Shown here piece by piece: positions 49,911 to 59,137 of a DNA stretch of 64,000 bases. Each line of letters opens with the position of its first letter. The first letter of the stretch is position 1. The notes under the pieces are model-generated. The model ran no database searches. It was not told where the DNA came from and saw only the letters and a program-made list of their open reading frames with translations. Source of the DNA: Vibrio sp. qd031 (GTDB lineage Bacteria > Pseudomonadota > Gammaproteobacteria > Enterobacterales > Vibrionaceae); the NCBI RefSeq assembly GCF_002100145.1, contig NZ_JXQD01000036.1:228950-292949 (forward strand), given 5' to 3'. The translations under genes and the position numbers were made by a program.

Positions 49911-51578
49911 TTACTTGGTCATGCGCTTGTACTTGATGCGATGTGGCTCAGCAGCCTCAGGACCCAAAGTCTTTTTCAGCCAATCCATGTACTCGGTGTA
50001 GTTTCCTTCATAGAAATTCACTTCACCTTCATCACGGTAGTCAATGATATGTGTGGCGATTCTGTCAAGGAACCAACGGTCGTGCGAGATGACCATTGCG
50101 CAACCTGGGAACTCAAGCAGTGCTTCTTCAAGGGCACGCAGTGTCTCTACGTCAAGATCGTTGGTTGGCTCATCGAGTAGCAGTACGTTACCGCCAGTCT
50201 TAAGCAGCTTGGCCAAGTGAACACGGTTTCGCTCACCACCAGAAAGCTCACCGATAATCTTTTGCTGATCGGAGCCTTTAAAGTTAAAGCGAGAACAGTA
50301 CGCACGGGCTGGAATTTCAAAGTTGTTGATCTTGATGATATCAGCGCCTTCAGAGATCTCTTGGAAAACGGTTTTCTTATCGTCCATAGAGTCACGGAAC
50401 TGATCAACAGACGCTAGTTTAACAGTGTCGCCAAGCTCAATAGTGCCCGAGTCAGGTTGCTCTGTTCCACTTAACATTTTGAACAGGGTCGATTTACCCG
50501 CACCGTTTGCGCCGATGATGCCGACGATTGCACCTTTAGGCATGCTAAACGAAAGATCGTCAATAAGCACACGTCCATCGAAAGACTTGGTAAGGTTGTT
50601 AACCTCGACCACTTTGTCACCCAAGCGCTCACCCGGCGGAATGAACAGCTCGTTGGTTTCGTTGCGTTTTTGGTGATCTGAGTTTTGCAGCTCTTCAAAG
50701 CGTGCCATACGTGCTTTTGATTTCGCCTGACGTCCTTTAGGATTTTGGCGAACCCATTCAAGTTCTTTCTCGATGGTTTTTTGGCGTGCTTTTTCAGATG
50801 ACGCTTCTTGTTGAAGTCGTGCGTCTTTCTGCTCTAACCAAGAGGTGTAGTTGCCTTCCCAAGGAATGCCTTCACCGCGGTCTAGCTCAAGAATCCAACC
50901 CGCGGCATTGTCGAGGAAATAACGGTCGTGGGTAATGGCAACAACGGTTCCTGTGTAGTCGACTAAGAAGCGTTCTAGCCAAGCGACAGATTCGGCGTCC
51001 AAGTGGTTGGTTGGCTCATCGAGTAGCAACATATCGGGCTTTTCAAGCAACAGGCGACAGATAGCGACACGACGACGTTCACCACCAGATAAGTGCTCAA
51101 TTTTTTGATCCCATTCCGGCAAGCGAAGTGCATCCGCCGCGCGCTCAAGCGCGTTATCTAGGTTATGCCCATCTTTTGCTTGAATAAGAGCTTCGAGTTC
51201 GCCTTGCTCTTTTGCCAATGCATCAAAATCGGCACCTTCTTCTGCGTATTCTGCGTACACTTCGTCAAGACGTTTAAGCGCCACTGCGACATCCGATACC
51301 GCTTGTTCGACGATTTCACGCACGGTTTTGGATTCGTCCAGAACAGGCTCTTGCGGGAGGTAACCTACATTCAATCCAGGTTGCGGTCGTGCTTCACCAT
51401 CAATGTCGGTGTCGATACCTGCCATGATGCGCAGAAGTGTCGATTTACCAGCACCGTTTAAACCCAACACACCGATTTTTGCGCCTGGAAAAAAGCTCAG
51501 AGAAATATCTTTTAGGATCTGTCTTTTCGGTGGCACAACTTTGCTCACCCGTGACATGGTATAGACGTATTCAGCCAT
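49911..51578 (-). CDS. ettA: Energy-dependent translational throttle protein EttA
   Basis: An ABC-F protein that binds the ribosomal E site and gates early elongation according to ATP/ADP level. It has 555 residues, as in E. coli. Two ATPase domains are visible: Walker A GLNGAGKST and GANGAGKST, signatures LSGGERRRVA and LSGGERNRVH, Walker B LLLDEPTNHLD and LLLDEPTNDLD. The linker between them carries the KARMARFEELQ P-site interaction motif. No membrane segment. It is divergent from slt, as in E. coli. Confidence 0.97.
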   Translation of the reverse strand: MAEYVYTMSRVSKVVPPKRQILKDISLSFFPGAKIGVLGLNGAGKSTLLRIMAGIDTDIDGEARPQPGLNVGYLPQEPVLDESKTVREIVEQAVSDVAVALKRLDEVYAEYAEEGADFDALAKEQGELEALIQAKDGHNLDNALERAADALRLPEWDQKIEHLSGGERRRVAICRLLLEKPDMLLLDEPTNHLDAESVAWLERFLVDYTGTVVAITHDRYFLDNAAGWILELDRGEGIPWEGNYTSWLEQKDARLQQEASSEKARQKTIEKELEWVRQNPKGRQAKSKARMARFEELQNSDHQKRNETNELFIPPGERLGDKVVEVNNLTKSFDGRVLIDDLSFSMPKGAIVGIIGANGAGKSTLFKMLSGTEQPDSGTIELGDTVKLASVDQFRDSMDDKKTVFQEISEGADIIKINNFEIPARAYCSRFNFKGSDQQKIIGELSGGERNRVHLAKLLKTGGNVLLLDEPTNDLDVETLRALEEALLEFPGCAMVISHDRWFLDRIATHIIDYRDEGEVNFYEGNYTEYMDWLKKTLGPEAAEPHRIKYKRMTK

Positions 51579-51812
51579 TGCCTTTAAATGCCTTTTTGTA
51601 AATGGATATAAAGGGTAGAGTTTAACTCAACTCCTGTCATATTGTTAATCCATTTACTGTGATAGGTTGAATTATCTAAGCTCATAGCGGTCTAACTGGA
51701 CAGTGGTACGGGAATTGCAATTTTGGTCTATTCTCGTCCCTATAACGACGACTTTTTGGCGCTACATGCGCCGTTGGTAAGTGTGATAAATAGGATTTAG
51801 GTAACGCTGACA

Positions 51813-53732
51813 ATGCCCTTCTTGTATAAAATTCTCCTTGGATTAGGCTTCATTTCTCTGGCCACTAGTGCTTCGTATGCCACAAATCAGCTGTCTATAA
51901 AGGATCAGCGAGAAATCTATGAACAATCGCAGCGCCTGTTGGACAACAACCATATTGATCAGTACTACCAACTTAGACCTCATATCGCTCATTACACGTT
52001 GACGCCGTACCTCGATTATCGTGTCTTTCTTGCCGAATTGAGTGAGCGCTCTCCACAAGAAGTGGAGCAATTTATGAAGGACTACCGTAAGTTTCCTTTC
52101 TCAAATCGCATACGCGGCGCGTATTTAGATGCCTTGGTGGAGAAAGAAGATTGGGTGCGATTTTTTGAGTTCCAACAAGAGCTTCCTCGAATGGAAAGCT
52201 ATCGTTGTAGTTACTACTATGCGCAACTGCAAAACGAACAGCAGCAAAGTGCGTTTGAAGGTGCGGAATCACTTTGGCTCTCGGGCAATAGCGTCTCTGA
52301 ACGTTGCGATGAGTTGTTTGAAGAGTGGCACATGGCAGGACTTCGTAGTGACGATCTGGTTTTGCAGCGCATGCTCCTGGCCTACGAAAAGCGCAACACC
52401 AGTTTACTGACTTACCTTGCCAAGATGCCAAGCTCAGACAGTGCAAAAAAATTAGCTGCTTGGATGGTAACTTTAGATAATACCCCTGAACAAATTATTT
52501 CATTTGTAGAGCGTTATCCAGCCACAGAGTTTAATCAAAAAGTGGCCGCGTTGAGCGTAAAGAAAATCGCTAGAAGTGACGCTCAACTCGCTATCGATAC
52601 ACTTGAGCAGTTAGACTTTGACAACCAAACCAGTCAGCAACTTGCCGATTACATCGCTTATCAGCTGATCAATACCGACAATGAGGTGTTGGCGCAGTGG
52701 CGTGATATTGCCTTGTCTCACAGTGACAATGTGAACTGGTTAGAGCGGCGTGTGAGGCTTGCGATACAGCAAGCAGACTGGAAAGGCATTAGCGATTGGA
52801 TCGCACGTTTGCCCGAATCGAAACAAAACGATCGCCGCTGGCAATACTGGATGGCTAGGGCTGAAATCGAAACGGGTTACACTCAAAGAGGCGAACAGCG
52901 ATTAAAAACGCTATTAGGATCGCTAAGCTTTTACAGCGCGGCCGCTGCGCACCATTTGGGTGTGCCAATAGAGTACTACAGCGCGGTTACCGAAGTGAAT
53001 CTTGATGATGTTAAGAGATATGAATCAACTCTAACTCGAATTGAAGAGCTGATAGAGCTGGATAAAATTGCTGCCGCAAAAAGTGAATGGCGCTGGCTAT
53101 TAACCCGAGCCTACAACGAAGATAAACAGACCTTAGCTTACTACGCCTCTCAAAAGCGCTGGCATAACCTAACCGTAACCGCGACGATAGAAGGTCGTAT
53201 GTGGGAGCATACAGCACTGCGTTTCCCAGTCGCCCATCAGTGGTGGTTTGACTTTTACGCCAAGCAAAATGAGATGGATCCCATCACACTGATGGCGTTG
53301 GCGCGCCAAGAAAGTGCCATGGACATTCAAGCTCGCTCACCGGTTGGCGCCCGAGGTTTGATGCAGGTTATGCCGACCACCGCGCAATACACCGCCAACA
53401 AATACGACATCAACTACGCAGGAGCAGAAGAGCTGTATGACGTAGGCAAGAATATTGAAATAGGCAGTCACTACCTAAAGGGGCTTTTAAATCAATATGA
53501 TGATAACCGTATATTTGCGTTTGCGGCATACAACGCAGGACCTAATCGTGTCCGTAGTTGGCGCGAAAGAAGTAACGAAAATATTGATGTGTTTTCGTTT
53601 ATAGAGGCCATTCCATTCAAGGAAACACGAGGCTACGTTCAAAATGTATTGATGTTTGAGACGTATTATCGCAACCTTATGAATGAATCAGGGCCTTTTC
53701 TAACGCCGTCTGAAGCAACATTAAGGTACTAG
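51813..53732 (+). CDS. slt: Soluble lytic murein transglycosylase Slt
   Basis: Periplasmic muramidase of 639 residues that cleaves peptidoglycan to 1,6-anhydroMurNAc products. A signal peptide (MPFLYKILLGLGFISLATSASYA) and a long alpha-helical superhelical U/L domain (about 25-460) precede a C-terminal SLT domain. The catalytic Glu lies in ALARQESAMDIQARSPVGARGLMQVMPTTA, with the GSHYLKGLL and AFAAYNAGPNRVRSW motifs. trpR follows two bases after the stop, as in E. coli. Confidence 0.95.
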   Translation: MPFLYKILLGLGFISLATSASYATNQLSIKDQREIYEQSQRLLDNNHIDQYYQLRPHIAHYTLTPYLDYRVFLAELSERSPQEVEQFMKDYRKFPFSNRIRGAYLDALVEKEDWVRFFEFQQELPRMESYRCSYYYAQLQNEQQQSAFEGAESLWLSGNSVSERCDELFEEWHMAGLRSDDLVLQRMLLAYEKRNTSLLTYLAKMPSSDSAKKLAAWMVTLDNTPEQIISFVERYPATEFNQKVAALSVKKIARSDAQLAIDTLEQLDFDNQTSQQLADYIAYQLINTDNEVLAQWRDIALSHSDNVNWLERRVRLAIQQADWKGISDWIARLPESKQNDRRWQYWMARAEIETGYTQRGEQRLKTLLGSLSFYSAAAAHHLGVPIEYYSAVTEVNLDDVKRYESTLTRIEELIELDKIAAAKSEWRWLLTRAYNEDKQTLAYYASQKRWHNLTVTATIEGRMWEHTALRFPVAHQWWFDFYAKQNEMDPITLMALARQESAMDIQARSPVGARGLMQVMPTTAQYTANKYDINYAGAEELYDVGKNIEIGSHYLKGLLNQYDDNRIFAFAAYNAGPNRVRSWRERSNENIDVFSFIEAIPFKETRGYVQNVLMFETYYRNLMNESGPFLTPSEATLRY

Positions 53733-53734
53733 TA

Positions 53735-54031
53735 ATGGAAAGCAATGAGTGGCACGCGCTGGTCGAACGACTCTCTCAAGCAGCTCACAAGGGTGAATTA
53801 AATGATTTACTGCAGTTTCTTTTGACTGCGGACGAACGTGAAGCCCTATTGGTACGCGCCAAAATCTTCGATGGGCTGCTACTTAAATCGCAGTCCCAAA
53901 GACAACTGAGCCAAGATATTGGAGTCGGCATCGCCACCATTACTCGCGGGTCTAAAGAGCTTCAAAAACACGATCAAGCCGAATTGGCTCGATTGCAGCA
54001 GTTTCTAGACGGACTATTTGAACAACCCTAG
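53735..54031 (+). CDS. trpR: Trp operon repressor
   Basis: A 98-residue TrpR: tryptophan-dependent repressor of trp genes. The family helix-turn-helix is in QRQLSQDIGVGIATITRGSKEL, preceded by LLTADEREALLVRAKIFDGLL. Starts two bases after slt with TTAAGG upstream, so it depends on slt transcription or an internal promoter. No terminator is evident before the convergent yjjX gene. Confidence 0.95.
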   Translation: MESNEWHALVERLSQAAHKGELNDLLQFLLTADEREALLVRAKIFDGLLLKSQSQRQLSQDIGVGIATITRGSKELQKHDQAELARLQQFLDGLFEQP

Positions 54032-54097
54032 CCTGCTTGAATCGCTATGGTCCGGCGCGATTGTTTCCCTGAGGACGCTTGTCAGCCTAGTGGGAAA

Positions 54098-54625
54098 TTA
54101 TAGGTTACTCGGAAAATCCTGCGGGTTTAGAAACGGGATCAGCGCCAAGATTAACGCTTGGTGATATACGCTGCTTCGGGTCAGCCTCATTTGAGTGAGT
54201 AACCCAATTGCTCCACCTTTTTGCTTAATGTTGTCGGTATCGTATTGTGCATCCATCGCGTGACCCAACTCCATGCCTTGTTGCACTTTAGCCATAACCT
54301 CAGGCGGAAGTGATAAGCTAGAAGAGCGTGACTCACCTCGGACTGTGTCTGTCTCAATGATCATCCACGCGAAGGTTTGATCACCCTCAATACCAGCCTC
54401 TACGCCAACAAAATAATCCGCACTATGGTCAGCTTTAGCGTTGCGAACTCGGTTTAGGGCACCTTGTTTGGTTTCATGATTACTCATAGGCTGATCGGGT
54501 ACATCGCTCGCGACACTGACCCCAACGAACTCAAACTCTTGCCCTTCAAAAGCGTCTTCAAAAGCGCATTGAACCGCAGATATCTTTGCTGGGTTCAGTG
54601 AAGTAACAATCACTTTCTTAGACAT
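54098..54625 (-). CDS. yjjX: Inosine/xanthosine triphosphatase YjjX
   Basis: A 175-residue ITPase/XTPase of the YjjX family that hydrolyses non-canonical purine triphosphates. Family marks are VTSLNPAKISAVQCAF, DQPMSNHETKQGALNRVRNA, FVGVEAGIE and GGAIGLLTQMRLTRSSVYHQAL. It starts 3 bp after the pheA stop with AAGGGT in the end of pheA, so it is the second gene of pheA-yjjX. Its location after trpR matches E. coli. Confidence 0.93.
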   Translation of the reverse strand: MSKKVIVTSLNPAKISAVQCAFEDAFEGQEFEFVGVSVASDVPDQPMSNHETKQGALNRVRNAKADHSADYFVGVEAGIEGDQTFAWMIIETDTVRGESRSSSLSLPPEVMAKVQQGMELGHAMDAQYDTDNIKQKGGAIGLLTQMRLTRSSVYHQALILALIPFLNPQDFPSNL

Positions 54626-54628
54626 GCT

Positions 54629-55810
54629 TTACCCTTCTAACTTCACTTGAGTTGCTTTTATATTTTCGCTTGGGTAGCACCCTAACACCTTAATTTGCCT
54701 AGTTAAGGCTGTGAGCTCGGTCAAGGCTGCTTGCATGTGCTCTGACTCTAGGTGGCAGTCAAGATCGATGTAGAACATCTCTTCCCAAGGATTGCCCATG
54801 ATTGGACGAGACTCTAGTTTGGTCATATTGATTTGGAATCGTTTGAACACCAACAGACACTCAACCAGTGAACCGGCCGTCTGGTCTGTAGACATGATCA
54901 AAGTCGTCTTAGCAGGGATTTGCAGCGACACCTCGACGGCTTTTCTGGCAACTAAGATGAATCGAGTATGGTTTTCGGTCTGGTTAGCGATATCGCCTTT
55001 AATGGGCTGGAGTCCATACAGCTTGCCACTTTGAGAGTTGCCGATTGCGGCGACGTCATCTCGACCAAGATCTTTGACGATACGCATAGCATCAGCGGTG
55101 CTTGCGCAGGTTTCTAATGTCACCCCTTTTAGGTGGCTAATAAACTCACTGCATTGTGCATGCGGTTGAGGGTGTGAATAGAGAGTTTTCACCTGTTCTA
55201 GAGGCACGTCTGATGACGCCAGTAAACAGTGCTCTATAGGTAAGGTAACTTCGCCAACAAGATAAAGATTGGTGTGTTGAAGTAAATCGTATACCTCGTT
55301 GATCGACCCAGAACTGGTATTCTCGATAGGCAAAACGCCATAGTCAGCGTGTCCTGATTCAACGGTATTGAGCACTTCTTTGAAACCGGTACAGTTTAGC
55401 TCAACCAACTCGGTATTTTTTCGGCTAAAGTACTCACGGCTGGCCAAATGAGAGTAGGAGCCACGGGAGCCTAAGAAGGCGACACGAGCCAACGGCTTTC
55501 TTGCAAGTTTTGGGTTGGCCAAATTCTGTAAGTAAGATTGCTGCAGTAATACCGAGTCTTCAATAATGGTATGGAAGAGCTTGGTAATGTATTGAGCGTC
55601 TAAATCGAAATCGTTTTGCCCCATTTTGATCAATTTGACCAGCAATTCTTGTTCTCGCGAAGCATCACGAACGGGTTTGGAGGTTTCAACTTTGCTTTTA
55701 GCTACCTCTAAACTCAGTGTGCGTCGCTCTGATAATAGCTTAAGTAACTGTTTATCCAGATCGTTGAGCTCGAGTCGAATTCTATCTAACGGCATTGATG
55801 GTTGGGGCAT
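54629..55810 (-). CDS. pheA: Bifunctional chorismate mutase / prephenate dehydratase
   Basis: The P-protein of phenylalanine synthesis, 393 residues. The AroQ chorismate mutase is at about 1-95 (LDRIRLELNDLDKQLLKLLSERRTLSLEVAKSK). Prephenate dehydratase is at about 110-290 (VAFLGSRGSYSHLA, the catalytic Thr in NHTRFILVAR, PIENTSSGSINEVYDLL). The C-terminal ACT domain has KLESRPIMGNPWEEMFYID, where Phe binds. AAGGAAG precedes the ATG. Controlled by the attenuator just upstream. Confidence 0.97.
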   Translation of the reverse strand: MPQPSMPLDRIRLELNDLDKQLLKLLSERRTLSLEVAKSKVETSKPVRDASREQELLVKLIKMGQNDFDLDAQYITKLFHTIIEDSVLLQQSYLQNLANPKLARKPLARVAFLGSRGSYSHLASREYFSRKNTELVELNCTGFKEVLNTVESGHADYGVLPIENTSSGSINEVYDLLQHTNLYLVGEVTLPIEHCLLASSDVPLEQVKTLYSHPQPHAQCSEFISHLKGVTLETCASTADAMRIVKDLGRDDVAAIGNSQSGKLYGLQPIKGDIANQTENHTRFILVARKAVEVSLQIPAKTTLIMSTDQTAGSLVECLLVFKRFQINMTKLESRPIMGNPWEEMFYIDLDCHLESEHMQAALTELTALTRQIKVLGCYPSENIKATQVKLEG

Positions 55811-55825
55811 TTCTTGGCTTCCTTA

Positions 55826-55854
55826 CAAAAAAGCCTCCCAGTTGAGGAGGCTTC
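55826..55854 (-). terminator. pheA attenuator terminator
   Basis: On the minus strand AAGCCTCC - loop - GGAGGCTT followed by T6, 16 bases before the pheA ATG. The competing antiterminator arm GAGGCT (55890-55885) pairs perfectly with AGCCTC of this stem. Confidence 0.9.
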
Positions 55855-55889
55855 ACTTATTTCGAAACGTATAGGTTTCAGTCCAGCCT

Positions 55890-55943
55890 CTATATAGAGT
55901 GAATCATAAACTGAATAAAACGGTCAAAATAGGCTGATTTCAT
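55890..55943 (-). CDS. pheL: pheA leader peptide
   Basis: A 17-codon frame, MKSAYFDRFIQFMIHSI, with Phe at 6, 9 and 12 and Tyr at 5, whose stop TAG overlaps the antiterminator arm. CAGCC at the start of the frame can pair with GGCTG at its end, giving the 1:2 pause structure of a classical attenuator. The ribosome site is weak and Phe density is lower than in E. coli PheL. The call rests mainly on the RNA architecture. Confidence 0.7.
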   Translation of the reverse strand: MKSAYFDRFIQFMIHSI

Positions 55944-56007
55944 GATGTTAACTGCATGAATATGTTGTGTCTTTACACAGTAAGCAAGGGGCAGATATTC
56001 GTCAAGC

Positions 56008-56034
56008 AAAAAAACGGGGAGCGATGCTCCCCGT
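56008..56034 (-). terminator. raiA terminator
   Basis: Minus-strand ACGGGGAGC-ATC-GCTCCCCGT stem followed by T7, just after the raiA stop and ahead of the pheA leader. Confidence 0.93.
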
Positions 56035-56044
56035 ACGGAATCTG

Positions 56045-56395
56045 TTATGACGCTTCTTCTACTTCCTCATCGGGCTCTACCGCCGGTTGTTCTGCGTGAC
56101 TTGCACGTCGGGCGTCTGGTTTGTGTCGCAGCTTGTTAAGTTGGCGCTCTAGCTTTTGCTCAACTTCATTAATAGCGACATATAGGTCTTGATTGCTCGC
56201 TGAAGCGTTAAGCTGTCCTTTTGGTACCGTTATGCTCGCTTCAAATTTTTTCTGCTTATTAGGCTCTTCACTAAAGCTGGTATTACAGGCAATGATATCG
56301 ACTTGCCACTTTTCTAGTTTTTTAAACTTCGTCTCTATATGTGAACGAATTGCAGAGGTAATTTCTAGGTTTTTGCCGGTTACATTTATTTTCAT
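56045..56395 (-). CDS. raiA: Ribosome-associated inhibitor RaiA (YfiA)
   Basis: A 116-residue hibernation factor that sits in the 30S A/P sites and blocks translation in stationary phase or cold. The HPF/RaiA fold is marked by MKINVTGKNLEITSAIRSHIETKFKKLEKWQ and AINEVEQKLERQLNKLRHKPDARRA. The acidic tail EPDEEVEEAS resembles E. coli RaiA rather than Hpf. Position upstream of pheL-pheA is conserved with E. coli. GAGGAAAAG precedes the ATG, and a CRP-like palindrome lies 75 bp upstream. Confidence 0.94.
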   Translation of the reverse strand: MKINVTGKNLEITSAIRSHIETKFKKLEKWQVDIIACNTSFSEEPNKQKKFEASITVPKGQLNASASNQDLYVAINEVEQKLERQLNKLRHKPDARRASHAEQPAVEPDEEVEEAS

Positions 56396-56456
56396 AGTGT
56401 CTTTTCCTCTGTGGCTTTCCCTTGTGGGATGAGTTCAGATTACGCATTTGAGGAAT

Positions 56457-56484
56457 CAATTTAGTGATATGGATCACTAAATTG
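56457..56484 (-). promoter_or_regulatory. CRP-like operator upstream of raiA
   Basis: Perfect 12-bp inverted repeat CAATTTAGTGAT - ATGG - ATCACTAAATTG. Its core, AGTGA-N6-TCACT, has the CRP GTGA-N6-TCAC arrangement. TAATCT on the minus strand near 56442-56437 sits where a -10 would be if CRP bound at -41.5. Otherwise 56396-56698 holds no gene. Confidence 0.55.
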
Positions 56485-56698
56485 AGGTGGAGTTAGCGAC
56501 TCCAATGAAAATGTGACCAAACCATAAAAAGTTATCGAAACTCGGTGAATTTTGCTTGAATTATTACGAGGGGAGGGTAGATTGGGAAGGGTAAGCAGCT
56601 AAAAATTCATTCGTTTTTAGGGCATTAGTTCGACCTAAATAAAGTCATTGAATGAACTTTCACCACCTACCTTTTGTGAATTTCATCACACTCTATGT

Positions 56699-58138
56699 TT
56701 ACTCATCCGTTAGCGACTCAAGTACGACGCTTTGATAGTTAAAGGCGTTCGCGTTGCTCTGCTGATCGCGGATCAATCCTAGCTGTTTGTAAATAATGTA
56801 GTAGCGATTTATGTTCCCTACATAAGTCACAGGCTCTTTGCCTATATTGCGACGAGTAATGATTTCTACATTTTGAAACCACTTGTTAGGATCATAACCG
56901 TGTTTAGTCGCTAAGGTACGCATTCGTCTGATCGCGGCTGGGCCTGCGTTGTACGCGGCTAAACTAAAGTAAACCTTGTCGTTGGCTGAAATATCGTCGT
57001 CACTGAAGTAGCGATCGTGGATAAATCGCATATATTTGGTCCCTGCGTGCACATTATTATCAAGGTCTTTGATATCGGGAATGTTGATGTAAGGATCCGA
57101 TGCAGTAGCCGGTAATACTTGCATGATGCCCACTGCACCACGGTGAGAAACTTTCGAGTTATCTAACCCAGACTCTTGGAACGCTTGCGCAGATAGCATT
57201 AGCCAGTCGATGTCATATTGTTCACCGTATTTTTTGAACACCGTTGAAAGGTCATTGAGCTTTTCAAGTTGATCCGGATTCAGTGCTCGCGTTAACCAAC
57301 TGGTGTTATCAATGTACTTTTCGTAGATGACATTGCCTAACCAGGTACCTTTCTTAGCGGTTTTTAAATAGGCATTGACGGTACTTTCCAGTTTTGGGCT
57401 TTCCTGTCGCATGGCCCATGCGATCTCTCCCTCGGTTCTTAGCGGAAGTTCCTCATGTGCTTTTAAGTTATCCATGACTTTAAGCCAGAGTTCAGCCTTA
57501 TGAGAGTCCAATACAGTGAGGTCGATATAGTCTTGGTTCACCATCTCCATTAACTCGTAATCTTGAATGGTCTCTTCAATAAATCGCACCTCCATCGGTT
57601 GCAATCCCATGCTCGATAGCTCGTTGTTGATGCGCTGAATGCTTTCGAAGTAGCTAGAGCTGGCTCGTACCCAGACTTCTTGTCCACTGACATCGCTGAT
57701 CTCGTCAATTGGATCTTCATCAGCGTTGGTAATAAAAAGCTCGGAAACATCTTCTAAGAAAGGCGTACTAAATTGCACTTGCTGTTGGCGTTGAGGGGTA
57801 ATGGTTAAATTTGCTACGGCTAAGTCTCCATAACCGGCCTCTAATGCAACGAATAAATCGCTGCGCTCGATAGGGATAATTTGTATCTTTAGCAGTGGAT
57901 TAGACTTTTGCAAATAGGCTTCAAAGTGTGCAAGTTGCTCTGCAATGATGCCTTTGGGACGACCTTTCTCGATATAATAAAAACCGAGATCAGCAGAAAC
58001 CAGCACGCGAAGGTTGCCAGATTCGACTATCTTATCAAAGTCGCCAAGCGAATGTGATTTGGAAATCGGGGAGAGTTCTAAAGCGAATAACGGTCCTGAA
58101 AATAGCAGTAACGCCAGCTGCAATAACTGTTTTTTCAT
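56699..58138 (-). CDS. MltF-like lytic transglycosylase with solute-binding domain
   Basis: A 479-residue exported protein. A signal peptide (MKKQLLQLALLLFSGPLFA) is followed by a bacterial extracellular solute-binding (SBP3-like) domain, about 40-275, with GNLRVLVSADLGFYYIEKGRPKGI and VANLTITPQRQQQVQFSTPF. A C-terminal SLT domain has the catalytic Glu near 320 (AQAFQESGLDNSKVSHRGAVGIMQVLP) and SLAAYNAGPAAIRRM. The domain order equals MltF, but the N-terminus is not a lipoprotein signal and MltF proper lies elsewhere in vibrios, as I recall, so it is probably a paralogue. Confidence 0.88.
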   Translation of the reverse strand: MKKQLLQLALLLFSGPLFALELSPISKSHSLGDFDKIVESGNLRVLVSADLGFYYIEKGRPKGIIAEQLAHFEAYLQKSNPLLKIQIIPIERSDLFVALEAGYGDLAVANLTITPQRQQQVQFSTPFLEDVSELFITNADEDPIDEISDVSGQEVWVRASSSYFESIQRINNELSSMGLQPMEVRFIEETIQDYELMEMVNQDYIDLTVLDSHKAELWLKVMDNLKAHEELPLRTEGEIAWAMRQESPKLESTVNAYLKTAKKGTWLGNVIYEKYIDNTSWLTRALNPDQLEKLNDLSTVFKKYGEQYDIDWLMLSAQAFQESGLDNSKVSHRGAVGIMQVLPATASDPYINIPDIKDLDNNVHAGTKYMRFIHDRYFSDDDISANDKVYFSLAAYNAGPAAIRRMRTLATKHGYDPNKWFQNVEIITRRNIGKEPVTYVGNINRYYIIYKQLGLIRDQQSNANAFNYQSVVLESLTDE

Positions 58139-58217
58139 ACAACATCCATGTTTGATTGCGCATAGTACGCATGCCTTACATCTACATTAAGTGTAGGTCG
58201 GGGTGGGCTTAGTGTTG

Positions 58218-58261
58218 TAAAAAAAGTGAAAGCCCATCAATTCATTCCTTGAATCGATGGG
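58218..58261 (-). terminator. bamD terminator
   Basis: GCCCATC...GATGGGC stem (58232-58238 / 58255-58261) with extended imperfect pairing, then on the minus strand TTTCACTTTTTTT. It starts 14 bases after the bamD stop. Confidence 0.85.
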
Positions 58262-58274
58262 CAAAATGTAGCAT

Positions 58275-59000
58275 TTATAGCTGATTGATCTCAATCAATT
58301 TTTCAGTTCTAGCTATGGCGTCTTCTAACCCTAACTCTTTATATGCCTGAAGCTGAATGTCTAGAGATTCCTTTGCGGCAACGGTATTGGGGTAGGTTTT
58401 TTGTATTTCCTGGCAACGATTAATTGCTGCGATCCACGCCTCTCGTCGCAGATAAAAATCTGCGGTTGCTAAGTCATAGCGGGCCAGCCTGTTTTTTAAC
58501 GACACCATCCGAAGTGCGGCATCTTCAGCATAGGCACTGTCTGGGTAGCGCTGTACCAAACGTTTAAAGTCAGCAAAGGCTTTTTTTACGGGTTCTGGAT
58601 CTCTGTCGCTCCGATCGATGTTAAATACATCGTGTAAAAAGTTGCGGTCTTGTGCCATGTGTGACAAACCGCGCATGTACAATACCCAATCACTTTTAGA
58701 GTGCGTAGGGTTTAGACGAGTAAAGCGTTCTATCGTTGCGAGACCCAACGCAAGTTCGTCATTTTTATAGTATGCATAGATCAAGTCTAACTGAACTTGT
58801 TCAGAGTAAGGGCCGAAAGGATAGCGTGAATCAAGCGCCTCTAGTTGATCCACAGCCGTCACCCAGTTACCTTCTCGTAAGGATTTCTGCGCTTCTACGT
58901 ATAGTTCTGCTGGTGGAATATCCGGAACGACGTCTTCCGTGCTGCTGCAGCCAAAAATCAATGCGCAACTGAGTGCGGCAGCTAAATGTCTATATCTCAT
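58275..59000 (-). CDS. bamD: Outer membrane assembly lipoprotein BamD
   Basis: Essential lipoprotein of the BAM complex that folds beta-barrel proteins into the outer membrane. It has 241 residues, lipobox ALIFGC, and five TPR-type repeats (PPAELYVEAQKSLREGNWVTAVDQLEALDSRYPFGPYSEQVQLDLIYAYYKN and onward). The family motif MRGLSHMAQDRNFLHDVFNIDRSDRDPEPVKKAFADF is intact. It is divergent from rluD, as in E. coli. Confidence 0.96.
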   Translation of the reverse strand: MRYRHLAAALSCALIFGCSSTEDVVPDIPPAELYVEAQKSLREGNWVTAVDQLEALDSRYPFGPYSEQVQLDLIYAYYKNDELALGLATIERFTRLNPTHSKSDWVLYMRGLSHMAQDRNFLHDVFNIDRSDRDPEPVKKAFADFKRLVQRYPDSAYAEDAALRMVSLKNRLARYDLATADFYLRREAWIAAINRCQEIQKTYPNTVAAKESLDIQLQAYKELGLEDAIARTEKLIEINQL

Positions 59001-59137
59001 GGGATAGATACTGTCCCTATTTTTTATTTAAATTGCTATTGCCCGTTACAAGTAGGGGCTGAGCAGATACAATATACAAAGTCGCTATTTTTTCACAGTA
59101 GCAAGCATTAGTCCCACAGTTTTTTAAAAAGTTCGAT

